NCBI GenBank assembly: GCA_018882835.1
Contig: VERE01000007.1
Coordinates: forward strand, 21,431 to 85,430
Reading direction: 5' to 3'
Source: Limnohabitans sp.
Lineage (GTDB): Bacteria > Pseudomonadota > Gammaproteobacteria > Burkholderiales > Burkholderiaceae_C
Length of the DNA: 64,000 bases
In this document: positions 33,594 through 42,052 of the stretch, in pieces
Layout of the letters: each line of letters begins with the position of its first letter
Numbering within the stretch: the first letter of the stretch is position 1
Notes under the pieces: model-generated
The model's input: the letters and a program-made list of their open reading frames with translations, nothing else
Told to the model about the DNA's origin: nothing
Databases searched by the model: none
Made by a program: the position numbers and the translations under genes

Positions 33594-34072
33594 GCCGAGG
33601 TTCCCTCTTCGCCATCAAAACCGAAGAAGGTTTGGTACAGCGCAATGAAGGTTGTCAGAATGAAAGGGGGAACCATTGCGGCGTAGACATACCACTCTGG
33701 CAAGCCCAGCATCATGGTTCCGGATTGTGTTTGAAAGGCGTTCAAGCCACCCAGCCAGGTGCGCCAGGCCAGCAACGCAAAACACAAAGCCAGCAACAAG
33801 GCGCCAAAGCGATCCAGTCGGGCATTGATCTGATCAGGAACTTTCGCTGTGAAAAAGTCGACGATGATGTTGCCCCGTTTCAGTTGGCACCAGGGCATGA
33901 AGAGGGCGATGGCCGCGCCCGTGGCGACGCCAGAGAGTTCAAAATCGCCGGAGATGGTCTGCCCGATGGTTTCGCGGCCCAGAATGCTGCCGCAGGTAAG
34001 AAGGGTGATGAAGGTCATCAGCAGACCCGCCAAAATGGCGCTGAGCTGTGCCAGCGAACGAAGCAATGTCAT
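33590..34072 (-). CDS. TRAP transporter small permease (DctQ family)
   Basis: A 160-residue protein with four predicted membrane segments (LSAILAGLLMTFITLLTCGSIL; VATGAAIALFMPWCQL; FGALLLALCFALLAWRTWLGG; VYAAMVPPFILTTFIALYQTFFGF). RGNIIVDFF between segments 2 and 3 is a DctQ hallmark. It is 24 bases downstream of the fumarylpyruvate hydrolase gene and overlaps dctM, so transporter and catabolic enzyme form one operon. Confidence 0.92.
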   Translation of the reverse strand: MTLLRSLAQLSAILAGLLMTFITLLTCGSILGRETIGQTISGDFELSGVATGAAIALFMPWCQLKRGNIIVDFFTAKVPDQINARLDRFGALLLALCFALLAWRTWLGGLNAFQTQSGTMMLGLPEWYVYAAMVPPFILTTFIALYQTFFGFDGEEGTSA

Positions 34073-34096
34073 GGATATCTCCGGCCAAGGGGTTGT

Positions 34097-34792
34097 TCAG
34101 GCCACGCGAATTCGCAATTCGCCCAAGCCGGCCACGCTGCCCACCAGGGTGTCGCCGCTGACAACAGCGGCCACGCCCTCCGGTGTGCCTGTGTAAATCA
34201 GGTCGCCGGGTTGCAGTTCCCAAGCCGCTGACAGGTGTTCAATGGTTTCAGCGACGTTCCAGATCAACTTGCTGACGTTGCTGCGTTGGCGGTCCTGCCC
34301 ATTGACTTGCACATAAATTTCGGCATTCATCACATCACCCGCTTGCGCTGCAGGGGTGATGGGGCCAATCGGGGCGCTGTGGTCAAAGGCTTTGCCGATG
34401 CACCAGGGGCGCCCTTGCTTTTTCATGTCGTTTTGCAGGTCGCGCCGTGTCATGTCGAGCCCGACCGCGTAGCCATAGATATGGTTTAAAGCGTCGGCCG
34501 CTTGAATGTTTTTGCCACCTTTGCCAATCGCCACGACCAGTTCGATCTCATGGTGCAGGTTTTTGGTTTGACTGGGGTAGGGCATGCTGCCGGTGTGTCC
34601 AGCCTCTACCACCACAATCGCGTCTGCAGGCTTCAGAAAAAAGAAGGGGGGCTCACGGCCCGTGAAGCCCATTTCTTTGGCATGCTCTTCGTAGTTCCGA
34701 CCCACGCAATAAATGCGGTGTACCGGGTAGCGTGCAGGACTGCCCAGCACGGGAATTGAAACGGTGGGGCTGGGACTGAAAACAAAACTCAT
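34097..34792 (-). CDS. nagK: Fumarylpyruvate hydrolase (FAH family)
   Basis: A 231-residue fumarylacetoacetate-hydrolase-fold enzyme of the short, single-domain type that matches NagK-like fumarylpyruvate hydrolases of the gentisate pathway: YPVHRIYCVGRNYEEHAKEMG, PFFFLKPADAIV, the metal-binding HHEIELVVAIGKGG and YAVGLDMTRRDLQ, and the C-terminal PGDLIYTGTPEGVAAV. It would split fumarylpyruvate to fumarate and pyruvate. It is the first gene of the TRAP operon and divergent from a GST-type isomerase gene. Gentisate dioxygenase is not in the window. The gene symbol is by similarity of pathway and length. Confidence 0.88.
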   Translation of the reverse strand: MSFVFSPSPTVSIPVLGSPARYPVHRIYCVGRNYEEHAKEMGFTGREPPFFFLKPADAIVVVEAGHTGSMPYPSQTKNLHHEIELVVAIGKGGKNIQAADALNHIYGYAVGLDMTRRDLQNDMKKQGRPWCIGKAFDHSAPIGPITPAAQAGDVMNAEIYVQVNGQDRQRSNVSKLIWNVAETIEHLSAAWELQPGDLIYTGTPEGVAAVVSGDTLVGSVAGLGELRIRVA

Positions 34793-34932
34793 GGTGCTTC
34801 TTTCTTGGCGCGGTGAATCAAGTGCGCTTGTATTCTAGGGACGCAAAGTCCCGGATGACAGGGTGCAAATCGTTCAGCCTGATTATTGTAAGTGCGCTGA
34901 TAGTTGCGCAACACGCACGAGAAATTCGGCAG

Positions 34933-34944
34933 AGGGTTAACCCT
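34933..34944. promoter_or_regulatory. Perfect 12-base palindrome AGGGT-TA-ACCCT, putative operator
   Basis: Located 45 bases upstream of the isomerase start (34989) in the 196-base region divergent from the fumarylpyruvate hydrolase. Arms are identical to the repeat at 151-162. The same intergenic region also has a GGGAC-GCAAA-GTCCC hairpin at 34838-34852. A common regulator of gentisate-type catabolism is inferred. Confidence 0.45.
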
Positions 34945-34988
34945 TGAATGCAGCCGCCCACGCCATCACTCCAAGGTATGCTTGGCGA

Positions 34989-35627
34989 ATGAAGCTCTAC
35001 AACTACTTTCGCTCTTCGGCATCGTTTCGTGTGCGCATTGCCTTGAACATCAAAGGCCTCAGCTATGACTACTTCCCGGTTCATCTGGTTCGGGGAGAGC
35101 ACAAGTTACCGCCCTTCACAGACCTTTCTGCGGATGGCCTGTTACCGATGCTCGAAGATGAGGGCAACCGCTTGGGGCAGTCGATGGCCATCATCGAGTA
35201 CCTGGACGAAAAGCACCCAGCACCGCCTTTGTTGCCTCCCGATGCGCTCGGGCGCGCCCGGGTGCGCGCACTGGCGCAGTCCATAGCCTGTGAAATACAC
35301 CCCTTGAACAACCTGCGGGTCCTGAAATACCTGGTGCGCGAATTGAAAGTGGACGAGGAGGCTAAAAACACGTGGTATCGCCACTGGGTACGCGATGGCT
35401 TGTTGAGTTTTGAAAAACAACTGTCACAGGGGCCTCTGAGCCCATTCTGCTTTGGCAACACACCGACGCTGGCCGACTGTTGTCTGGTGCCCCAAATTTT
35501 CAATGGGCAACGTTTCAAAGTCGACTTTGACGGCATGCCGCGCACCATGAAAGTGTTTGAGCATTGCATGAAACAGGACGCTTTTTTGCAGGCGCAGCCC
35601 TCGGCTTGTCCTGACAATGAACCCTGA
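34989..35627 (+). CDS. Maleylpyruvate/maleylacetoacetate isomerase (zeta-class GST)
   Basis: A 212-residue zeta-class glutathione S-transferase. The N-terminal thioredoxin-like domain starts LYNYFRSSASFRVRIALNIKG with the SSxSxRVR glutathione-activating motif of this class; QSMAIIEYLDEKHP is the GSH gamma-glutamyl site, and the helical C-terminal domain includes CEIHPLNNLRVLKYL. It isomerises maleylpyruvate (gentisate route) or maleylacetoacetate (tyrosine route) with GSH. Divergence from fumarylpyruvate hydrolase favours the former (NagL-like). pgeF follows eight bases later. Confidence 0.9.
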   Translation: MKLYNYFRSSASFRVRIALNIKGLSYDYFPVHLVRGEHKLPPFTDLSADGLLPMLEDEGNRLGQSMAIIEYLDEKHPAPPLLPPDALGRARVRALAQSIACEIHPLNNLRVLKYLVRELKVDEEAKNTWYRHWVRDGLLSFEKQLSQGPLSPFCFGNTPTLADCCLVPQIFNGQRFKVDFDGMPRTMKVFEHCMKQDAFLQAQPSACPDNEP

Positions 35628-35635
35628 GGTGAAGC

Positions 35636-36418
35636 GTGCATGACACCTGGCTTCGGCCTGACTGGCCCACAGATTCGGTGCAATCAGTTTGCACCACGCG
35701 GGCACAAGGCCACTCGCAAGCGCCTTACGACGGCTTTAACCTGGGCGATCATGTGGGTGACCAACCAGAGGCCGTTGCTGCCAACCGCCGCCATTTGACG
35801 CAGGCTTTGGGCGTGCGCCCCGTTTTCTTGCAACAAGTCCATGGTTGGGACGTCGCCCCACTCACAGCGAATACGCCCGATGGCACCGTCGCCGATGCCT
35901 GTTGGACCACAGAACCTGGCGTGGCTTGCACCATCATGGTGGCCGATTGCTTGCCCGTTTTGTTGACTGATCCCCAAGGCCAGGTGGTCGCGGCGGCACA
36001 CGCAGGATGGCGGGGCTTGGCCGGTGTGCAGGGCCATGGCGTTCTAGAGGCCACGGTTGCGGCCATGCGTGCCCAACTCAGCAACATGGCCTTGCCGCAA
36101 ACCCTTTGGGCCTGGCTGGGTCCATGCATCGGACCTGCGCGGTTTGAAGTGGGCAAGGAGGTCAGGGATGCTTTCGTTGGTGAGCGTGCCGAGGCCGATG
36201 AGGCCTTCACAGCGCACGCTGCAGCGCCGGGAAAATACTGGGCTGACCTGGCATTGCTGGCCCGCCAGCGCCTGAAAAGATTGGGCATTGCCCAGATTGG
36301 CGGCAACGACAGCAGCCCGGGCTGGTGCACATTTCTGAACGCGGATGTGTTTTTTTCCCATCGCCGCGATCGTGTCAGCGGTCGCTTCGCGGCTGCCATC
36401 TGGCGTCAAAAAACTTGA
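35636..36418 (+). CDS. pgeF: Peptidoglycan editing factor / purine nucleoside phosphorylase (laccase-domain, YfiH family)
   Basis: A 260-residue laccase-domain protein of the YfiH/PgeF family. Family marks are FNLGDHVGDQPEAVAANRRHL, FLQQVHGWDV (His), CTIMVADCLPVLLTDPQGQVVAAAHAGWRGLAGG-like segment (HAGWRG), WLGPCIGPARFEVG and a late NDSSPGWC; the Cys/His zinc-site residues are present. Homologues act on purine nucleosides and in correcting peptidoglycan precursor errors. There is no ATG in frame at the N-terminus, so a GTG start (preceded by GAGG) eight bases after the isomerase stop is used. Confidence 0.9.
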   Translation: MHDTWLRPDWPTDSVQSVCTTRAQGHSQAPYDGFNLGDHVGDQPEAVAANRRHLTQALGVRPVFLQQVHGWDVAPLTANTPDGTVADACWTTEPGVACTIMVADCLPVLLTDPQGQVVAAAHAGWRGLAGVQGHGVLEATVAAMRAQLSNMALPQTLWAWLGPCIGPARFEVGKEVRDAFVGERAEADEAFTAHAAAPGKYWADLALLARQRLKRLGIAQIGGNDSSPGWCTFLNADVFFSHRRDRVSGRFAAAIWRQKT

Positions 36419-36487
36419 GCCTTGTCAGTTAAATGAAGGCATTTCCCTGCGATACTCTTCACCCTAAAGTCACCGAGGAGACAATCA

Positions 36488-38188
36488 ATGGGGCCCAACG
36501 CAATGCCGTCCTGGAATGAAGCAGCCGAGCAATTCAAAAAAAGCTTTGGCGACAGTTGGACCCGCGCGTTGGCATCCTTCCAGGGGCTGGAGGGCAGCGA
36601 GCCCGGCCTCAAAGGTCTCAGTTTTTCTCCCTCCAAGCTGGAAGAGATCCAGCAAAAGTATTTGCAAGAGGCCACGCAACTCTGGAACCAGGGTTTGCAA
36701 GCCAACCCGACGCTGAAAGACCGGCGTTTCAATGGCGAAGCCTGGTCACAAAACCCCATCGCTGCCTTCTCTGCCGCGTCTTACCTATTGAACGCGCGCA
36801 CCCTCATGGCCTTGGCCGATGCGGTTGATGCCGACGCCAAAACCCGTGCCCGCATCAATTTTGCGGTCGAACAATGGGTGGCTGCTTCGGCGCCCAGCAA
36901 TTACCTGGCCTTCAATGCAGAAGCGCAAAAGAAAGCCATCGACACGCAAGGTGAAAGCATCTCCAAAGGCATCCAAAACCTGATGCACGACATGCGCCAA
37001 GGCCATGTGTCCATGACCGATGAGAGCCTGTTCGAAGTAGGCAAGAATGTGGCCACCACCGAGGGGCAGGTGGTTTTCGAAAACGACTATTTCCAGCTCA
37101 TCGAGTACAAGCCCCTGACGTCCAAGGTTTACGAAAAGCCCTTCTTGCTGATTCCGCCTTGCATCAACAAGTTCTACATCCTGGACTTGCAGCCCGAGAA
37201 TTCATACATCCGCTACTGTGTGGCCCAGGGGCACCGAACCTTTGTGGTCAGTTGGCGCAACCCCGACAACAGCATGGCCCAGGCCACCTGGGACGACTAC
37301 ATCGAGCATGCCGCCATCAAGGCGATTGAAGTCACCCGTGAGATTGGCGGAGCTTCTCAAATCAATGCCCTGGGTTTCTGCGTGGGAGGCACCATCCTGA
37401 CCAATGCCTTGGCCGTGCTGGCTGCACGCGGTGAAAAGCCTGTGGCCAGTGCCACACTGCTGACCACCCTGATTGATTTCAGCGACACCGGCATTCTGGA
37501 TGTGTTCATTGATGAAAACTTTGTGCGTTTCCGCGAAATGCAATTCGCTGCAGGTGGCCTCATGCCAGGCCGCGACATGGCACAAACCTTCAGCTTCCTG
37601 CGCCCCAACGACCTGGTCTGGAACTATGTGGTGGGCAATTACCTGAAGGGCGAAACCCCGCCACCCTTTGACTTGCTGTACTGGAACAGCGACTCCACCA
37701 ACTTGCCGGGCCCTTTGTATGCCTGGTACCTGCGCAACACTTATCTTGAAAACCGCTTGATCAAGCCGCAAGCGGCCACGGTATGCGGCGAAAAAATCGA
37801 CCTGCGCAAAGTGGACATGCCGATTTACTTGTATGGTTCTCGCGAAGACCACATCGTTCCCATCACCGGCTCTTATGCCTCGACGCAGGTATTCCCTGGC
37901 AAAAAACGTTTCATGATGGGCGCCTCTGGACACATCGCTGGTGTGATCAATCCCCCTGCAGCAAAGAAGCGCAGCCACTGGGTCCGCAACGATGGCAAGT
38001 TCCCGAAAGACGTGAACGACTGGATTGCCGGCGCCAAAGAAACCCCAGGCAGCTGGTGGGAAGATTGGGCTGGTTGGCTCAAAAGCCACGCTGGCAAACA
38101 AGTGGCCGCACCCAAGAGCTATGGGCGTGGCAAATACAAAGCGATCGAAGCCGCACCTGGACGCTACGTCAAGGCAAAAGCGGCGTGA
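36488..38188 (+). CDS. phaC: Class I poly(3-hydroxyalkanoate) synthase
   Basis: A 566-residue PHA synthase that polymerises (R)-3-hydroxybutyryl-CoA on the granule surface. The lipase-like nucleophile is the Cys of LGFCVGGTIL (about residue 299), with the catalytic Asp in YGSREDHIVP and His in GASGHIAGVINPPA. The N-terminal ~90 residues are the usual variable helical region and the alpha/beta core starts near YKPLTSKVYEKPFLLIPPCINKFYILDL. Length is that of class I enzymes. GAGGAG lies upstream of the ATG. First gene of a phaC-phaA-phaB operon. Confidence 0.97.
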   Translation: MGPNAMPSWNEAAEQFKKSFGDSWTRALASFQGLEGSEPGLKGLSFSPSKLEEIQQKYLQEATQLWNQGLQANPTLKDRRFNGEAWSQNPIAAFSAASYLLNARTLMALADAVDADAKTRARINFAVEQWVAASAPSNYLAFNAEAQKKAIDTQGESISKGIQNLMHDMRQGHVSMTDESLFEVGKNVATTEGQVVFENDYFQLIEYKPLTSKVYEKPFLLIPPCINKFYILDLQPENSYIRYCVAQGHRTFVVSWRNPDNSMAQATWDDYIEHAAIKAIEVTREIGGASQINALGFCVGGTILTNALAVLAARGEKPVASATLLTTLIDFSDTGILDVFIDENFVRFREMQFAAGGLMPGRDMAQTFSFLRPNDLVWNYVVGNYLKGETPPPFDLLYWNSDSTNLPGPLYAWYLRNTYLENRLIKPQAATVCGEKIDLRKVDMPIYLYGSREDHIVPITGSYASTQVFPGKKRFMMGASGHIAGVINPPAAKKRSHWVRNDGKFPKDVNDWIAGAKETPGSWWEDWAGWLKSHAGKQVAAPKSYGRGKYKAIEAAPGRYVKAKAA

Positions 38189-38211
38189 AGTTTTTTTGGG
38201 AGACGACGTAA

Positions 38212-39390
38212 ATGGAAGATATTGTCATTGTTTCAGCCGCCCGCACGGCTGTGGGTAAATTTGGTGGCTCGCTCGCCAAGGTTTCTGCCACCGAGCTTGG
38301 CAGCATCGCGATTCGCGAAGCCATTGCACGTGCGGGAATCGAAGCCGCACAGGTGGGCGAGGTCATCATGGGCCAGGTGCTGGCCGCAGGCGCAGGCCAG
38401 AACCCGGCGCGCCAGGCCCTGATGAAAGCCGGTGTGCCCAAAGAAGTGCCTGGTTTGACCATCAACGCCGTTTGTGGCTCAGGCTTGAAGTCGGTCATGT
38501 TGGCTGCACAGGCCATTGCCTACGGAGACAGCGAAATCGTGGTGGCTGGCGGCCAGGAAAACATGAGCGCATCGCCGCATGTGTTGCTGGGCTCGCGCGA
38601 TGGCCAGCGCATGGGTGACTGGAAAATGATCGACTCCATGATCGTGGACGGCCTGTGGGATGTTTACAACCAATACCACATGGGCATCACGGCTGAAAAC
38701 GTGGCCAAAGCCCACGGCATCACCCGTGACATGCAAGACGCATTGGCCCTGGCCAGTCAGCAAAAAGCTTCGGCAGCCCAGGACGCTGGCAAGTTCAAGG
38801 ACGAAATCGTGTCGGTTTCTTTGCCGCAGCGCAAAGGCGATCCCATTCTGTTCAACACCGACGAGTTCATCAACAAGAAAACCAATGCTGAAGCCTTGGC
38901 AGGCCTGCGTCCGGCGTTTGACAAAGCGGGCTCGGTCACGGCAGGCAACGCCTCGGGCATCAATGACGGCGCCGCTGCCGTGGTGGTGATGAGCGCCAAG
39001 AAGGCTGCTGCGCTCGGGCTGAAGCCCCTGGCGCGCATAGCCGCCTTCGGCACCAGCGGTTTGGACCCTGCCACCATGGGCATGGGGCCGGTTCCTGCCT
39101 CGCGCAAAGCCTTGCAGCGCGCTGGCTGGAACGCCGCCGATGTGGACCTGTTCGAATTGAACGAAGCCTTTGCGGCCCAAGCATGCGCGGTGAACAAAGA
39201 GTTGGGCATCGACCCCGCCAAAGTCAACGTCAACGGCGGTGCCATCGCCATTGGCCACCCGATTGGCGCCTCCGGTTGCCGCATTCTGGTGACCTTGCTC
39301 CATGAAATGCAGCGGCGTGATGCCAAGAAAGGCCTGGCCGCGTTATGCATTGGCGGTGGCATGGGCGTGTCCCTGGCCATTGAGCGCTGA
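38212..39390 (+). CDS. phaA: Acetyl-CoA C-acetyltransferase (beta-ketothiolase)
   Basis: A 392-residue thiolase that condenses two acetyl-CoA to acetoacetyl-CoA for PHB. The active-site Cys is in [11 protein letters not shown] (about residue 88), with the His in [11 protein letters not shown] (about 348) and the second Cys in LCIGGGMG (about 378), as in PhaA/AtoB enzymes. Length and spacing are typical. It lies 24 bases after phaC and 48 bases before phaB. Confidence 0.97.
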   Translation: MEDIVIVSAARTAVGKFGGSLAKVSATELGSIAIREAIARAGIEAAQVGEVIMGQVLAAGAGQNPARQALMKAGVPKEVPGLTINAVCGSGLKSVMLAAQAIAYGDSEIVVAGGQENMSASPHVLLGSRDGQRMGDWKMIDSMIVDGLWDVYNQYHMGITAENVAKAHGITRDMQDALALASQQKASAAQDAGKFKDEIVSVSLPQRKGDPILFNTDEFINKKTNAEALAGLRPAFDKAGSVTAGNASGINDGAAAVVVMSAKKAAALGLKPLARIAAFGTSGLDPATMGMGPVPASRKALQRAGWNAADVDLFELNEAFAAQACAVNKELGIDPAKVNVNGGAIAIGHPIGASGCRILVTLLHEMQRRDAKKGLAALCIGGGMGVSLAIER

Positions 39391-39437
39391 ATCTTTTTTA
39401 TCCAGAACAACTCATTCAACAACAGAGGAGACTGAAC

Positions 39438-40175
39438 ATGAGTCAAAAAGTAGCTTACGTCACGGGTGGCATGGGTGGCATCGGAACCGCCATTTGCCAA
39501 CGTCTGCACAAGGATGGCTTCACCGTCATCGCCGGCTGCGGCCCCACGCGCGATTTCACCAAGTGGCTCGATGAGCAAAAGGCGTTGGGCTACACCTTCT
39601 ACGCCTCTGTCGGCAACGTCAGCTCCTGGGAGTCCACGGTAGACGCCTTCACCAAAGCCAAAGCAGACCATGGCCCTATTGATGTGCTGGTGAACAATGC
39701 GGGCATTACCCGTGACCGCATGTTCTTGAAAATGACCCGCGATGATTGGGACGCCGTCATCGACACCAACCTCAACTCCATGTTCAACGTGACCAAGCAG
39801 GTCGTGCCTGACATGGTCGAGCGGGGTTGGGGCCGCATCATTCAAATTTCTTCTGTGAACGGTGAAAAGGGCCAGGCGGGGCAGACCAACTACTCTGCCG
39901 CCAAAGCCGGCATGCACGGGTTCACCATGGCCCTGGCCCAGGAAATGGCCAACAAGGGCGTGACGGTCAACACAGTCAGCCCGGGTTACATTGGCACCGA
40001 CATGGTCAAGGCCATTCGCCCTGACGTCCTGGAGAAAATTGTCGGCACCGTGCCCGTCAAGCGCCTGGGCGAGCCCAGCGAGATTGCCTCCATCGTGGCC
40101 TGGTTGGCCAGCCAGGAGGGCGGCTACGCCACGGGCGCCGACTTCTCCGTGAACGGCGGCCTGCACATGGGCTGA
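39438..40175 (+). CDS. phaB: Acetoacetyl-CoA reductase
   Basis: A 245-residue short-chain dehydrogenase that reduces acetoacetyl-CoA to (R)-3-hydroxybutyryl-CoA with NADPH. The cofactor site is VTGGMGGIGTAI, NNAG is at about residue 90 (VLVNNAGITRDRMFLKM), the catalytic Ser is in IIQISSVNGEKGQAGQTNYSAAKAG and Tyr/Lys in the same segment (YSAAK). The substrate pocket segment GQAGQTNYS is typical of PhaB. GGAG precedes the ATG. A strong terminator follows 25 bases after the stop. Confidence 0.97.
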   Translation: MSQKVAYVTGGMGGIGTAICQRLHKDGFTVIAGCGPTRDFTKWLDEQKALGYTFYASVGNVSSWESTVDAFTKAKADHGPIDVLVNNAGITRDRMFLKMTRDDWDAVIDTNLNSMFNVTKQVVPDMVERGWGRIIQISSVNGEKGQAGQTNYSAAKAGMHGFTMALAQEMANKGVTVNTVSPGYIGTDMVKAIRPDVLEKIVGTVPVKRLGEPSEIASIVAWLASQEGGYATGADFSVNGGLHMG

Positions 40176-40199
40176 AGCCTGTTCATGCGAGGCCCAAGG

Positions 40200-40233
40200 G
40201 CCGCGGCAACCTTCGGGTTCCGCGGCTTTTTTT
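40200..40233 (+). terminator. Rho-independent terminator of phaCAB
   Basis: GCCGCGG (40200-40206) pairs with CCGCGGC (40220-40226), extended by AAC/GTT across one bulged base, with a CTTCGG loop, followed by seven T residues (40227-40233). It lies 25 bases after the phaB stop and separates the pha operon from the fitAB cassette. Confidence 0.93.
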
Positions 40234-40279
40234 CGTTGCAACCGATGGCCGTCGATCATCAAATGAATGCGTTACTGTA

Positions 40280-40302
40280 GAATGCATGCATCGAATGCAT
40301 TC
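40280..40302. promoter_or_regulatory. fitAB operator: overlapping palindromes GAATGCAT/ATGCATTC
   Basis: GAATGCAT (40280-40287) and ATGCATTC (40295-40302) form a perfect 8-base inverted repeat with a 7-base spacer; the right half is also part of a perfect 10-base palindrome (40293-40302). A further GAATGC lies at 40265-40270. The sites sit just before the antitoxin ribosome binding site, as expected for autoregulation by the ribbon-helix-helix antitoxin/toxin complex. Confidence 0.6.
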
Positions 40303-40314
40303 GAGGAGATCGCC

Positions 40315-40569
40315 GTGGCCATGCTGACAGTTCGCAACCTTTCCGAGGAAGTGCACCGGGCTCTGCGCGTCCGTGCTGCCCAGCACGGCCAGAGCATGGA
40401 GGCCGAAGTGCGCGAGATTTTGGAGTCAGCGATCAGCCCCAAGGGGCGCGTGAAGCTGGGCTCGCTGCTGGCGGATATGGGCCGCCAGGCCAAGCTGAGC
40501 GATGAAGAATTTGCGGTATTCGAGCTGGTGCGTGACAAGACGCCTGCGCGTCCGGTGAGCTTCGAATGA
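40315..40569 (+). CDS. FitA-type ribbon-helix-helix antitoxin
   Basis: An 84-residue antitoxin. The N-terminal RHH DNA-binding domain reads MLTVRNLSEEVHRALRVRAA, QHGQSMEAEVREILE, close to the Arc/MetJ-like N-terminus of FitA and VapB proteins; the C-terminal tail (MGRQAKLSDEEFAVFELV) would wrap the toxin's active site. GTG at 40315 has GAGGAG at proper spacing; the ATG two codons later is an alternative. The gene overlaps the toxin gene by four bases. Overlapping palindromes just upstream suggest autorepression. Confidence 0.9.
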   Translation: MAMLTVRNLSEEVHRALRVRAAQHGQSMEAEVREILESAISPKGRVKLGSLLADMGRQAKLSDEEFAVFELVRDKTPARPVSFE

Positions 40570-41024
40570 TCCTGCTCGACACCAATGTGATGTCGGAGCC
40601 GCTCCGCCAGGCGCCTGAGCCCCGGGTGATCGAGTGGATCGACGCCCAAGCCATGGAGACCTTGTTCCTTTCCGCCATCACGGTTGCAGAATTGCGGGCG
40701 GGTGTCTCCCTGCTGCCAGCGGGCAAGCGGCGCGCAAGCCTGCAAGAGAACCTGGAAAAGCGCGTACTGCCATTGTTCGCCGGCCGTGTGCTGCCCTTTG
40801 ACATGGTCTGCACCCAGGCCTATGCGGCGCTGATGGCCAAGGCCCGCGGCGCAGGCCTGGCCGTTGCCACGGCCGACGGCTACATCGCGGCGATCGCGGC
40901 GGCCAATGGGTTTGCTGTTGCCACCCGAGACACCCGCCCGTTCGAGGCGGCAGGCGTCACCGTCATCAACCCATGGGCTCAGGTGTCCTCAATGCAACCA
41001 CGGCCGGGAGCAAGGAATGCATGA
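40566..41024 (+). CDS. FitB/VapC-type PIN-domain toxin
   Basis: A 152-residue PIN-domain RNase. Acidic residues of the Mg2+ site: Asp5 in MILLDTNVMSE, Glu in TVAELRAGV (about 45), Asp in ATADGYIAAIA (about 100) and Asp in ATRDTRPFEAAGV (about 119). The start MILLDTNV is diagnostic. PIN toxins cleave tRNA or other RNA; FitB regulates growth in Neisseria. The C-terminal ~15 residues (SMQPRPGARNA) extend to overlap dusA by four bases, so toxin and a tRNA-modifying enzyme are translationally coupled. Confidence 0.93.
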   Translation: MILLDTNVMSEPLRQAPEPRVIEWIDAQAMETLFLSAITVAELRAGVSLLPAGKRRASLQENLEKRVLPLFAGRVLPFDMVCTQAYAALMAKARGAGLAVATADGYIAAIAAANGFAVATRDTRPFEAAGVTVINPWAQVSSMQPRPGARNA

Positions 41025-42052
41025 GCACTAAAGAAAATCAACAAATTGACGCTCAATTTTTAAATTGGCGGTTAAGCGTCGCGCCCATGATGGACTGGAC
41101 CGATCGACATTGCCGCTACTTCCACCGATTGATCACCCAGCACAGTTTGTTGTACACCGAAATGGTGACCACAGGTGCGCTGCTGCATGGGGACGTGCCG
41201 CGCCATTTGCGCTTCAATGAAGAAGAGCATCCTGTGGCGCTGCAGCTGGGGGGAAGCGAGCCCGCAGACCTGGCACAGTGCGCCCGTTTGGGCGAAAGTT
41301 GGGGCTATGACGAAATCAACCTCAATTGCGGCTGTCCGTCCGAGCGCGTTCAACGCGGCGCATTTGGCGCCTGCCTGATGGCCGAGCCTCAGTTGGTGGC
41401 CGATTGTGTCAAGGCCATGTGCGATGCCACCCGCTTGCCAGTGACCGTCAAGCACCGCATTGGCATCGACCAAAACGAGTCATACGACTTTGTGCGCGAT
41501 TTTGTCGGCCAGGTCAGCCAGGCGGGTTGCCATGTTTTCATTGTGCATGCCCGCAACGCCTGGCTCAAGGGCTTGTCGCCCAAAGAAAATCGTGAGATTC
41601 CACCGTTGCGTTACGAGGTGGTGACCCGCTTGAAACAAGATTTTCCGTCCCTGTGCTTCGTCATCAATGGTGGCATCGCCACCGCGGAACAAGTGGATGC
41701 GCATTTGCAGCAGGCCGACGGTGTGATGGTGGGACGTGCCGCCTACCACAATCCCTGGCTGATGCATGACTGGGATGCCAAGCTGGTGGCTGTGCCACCA
41801 GCGCCAACGACCCGAGACGCAGTGGAGGCAGCGATGGTGGCTTACATGCAAGCCGAGGCGCGCGCGCACGGCACTGCGTGGTATGCGATTGCGCGTCACA
41901 TGCTGGGGCTGCGTCACGGTGAGACAGGCGCTCGCCGCTGGCGCCAGGTTTGGAGCGACCACCGATTGAAACTTCAGGCGCCAGAGCAGGTGCATGCGCT
42001 GGCGCAGCGAGCGCTGCGGGGCGACGCGCAAGAGGTGCCGCTTGCTGCCTGA
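41021..42052 (+). CDS. dusA: tRNA-dihydrouridine synthase A
   Basis: A 343-residue FMN-dependent enzyme that reduces U20/U20a in the tRNA D-loop. Signatures: RLSVAPMMDWTDRHCRYFHR, YTEMVTTGALLHG, the catalytic Cys in YDEINLNCGCPSERVQRGAFGACLM, VTVKHRIGID, FIVHARNAWLKGLSPKENR and INGGIATAEQ, all typical of DusA rather than DusB/C. The ATG overlaps the toxin stop. Its 3' end overlaps the next gene, a DMT exporter, by 11 bases if that starts at the TTG at 42042. Confidence 0.95.
   Translation: MSTKENQQIDAQFLNWRLSVAPMMDWTDRHCRYFHRLITQHSLLYTEMVTTGALLHGDVPRHLRFNEEEHPVALQLGGSEPADLAQCARLGESWGYDEINLNCGCPSERVQRGAFGACLMAEPQLVADCVKAMCDATRLPVTVKHRIGIDQNESYDFVRDFVGQVSQAGCHVFIVHARNAWLKGLSPKENREIPPLRYEVVTRLKQDFPSLCFVINGGIATAEQVDAHLQQADGVMVGRAAYHNPWLMHDWDAKLVAVPPAPTTRDAVEAAMVAYMQAEARAHGTAWYAIARHMLGLRHGETGARRWRQVWSDHRLKLQAPEQVHALAQRALRGDAQEVPLAA

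Noticed and set aside
34789..34988. GGGAC-GCAAA-GTCCC hairpin as terminator
   Set aside because: It lies between divergent starts, where no terminator is expected, and lacks a U-run.
36419..36487. Defined phaC promoter
   Set aside because: A weak TGCGATACT-like -10 is visible but no convincing -35 at proper spacing, so I do not annotate it.
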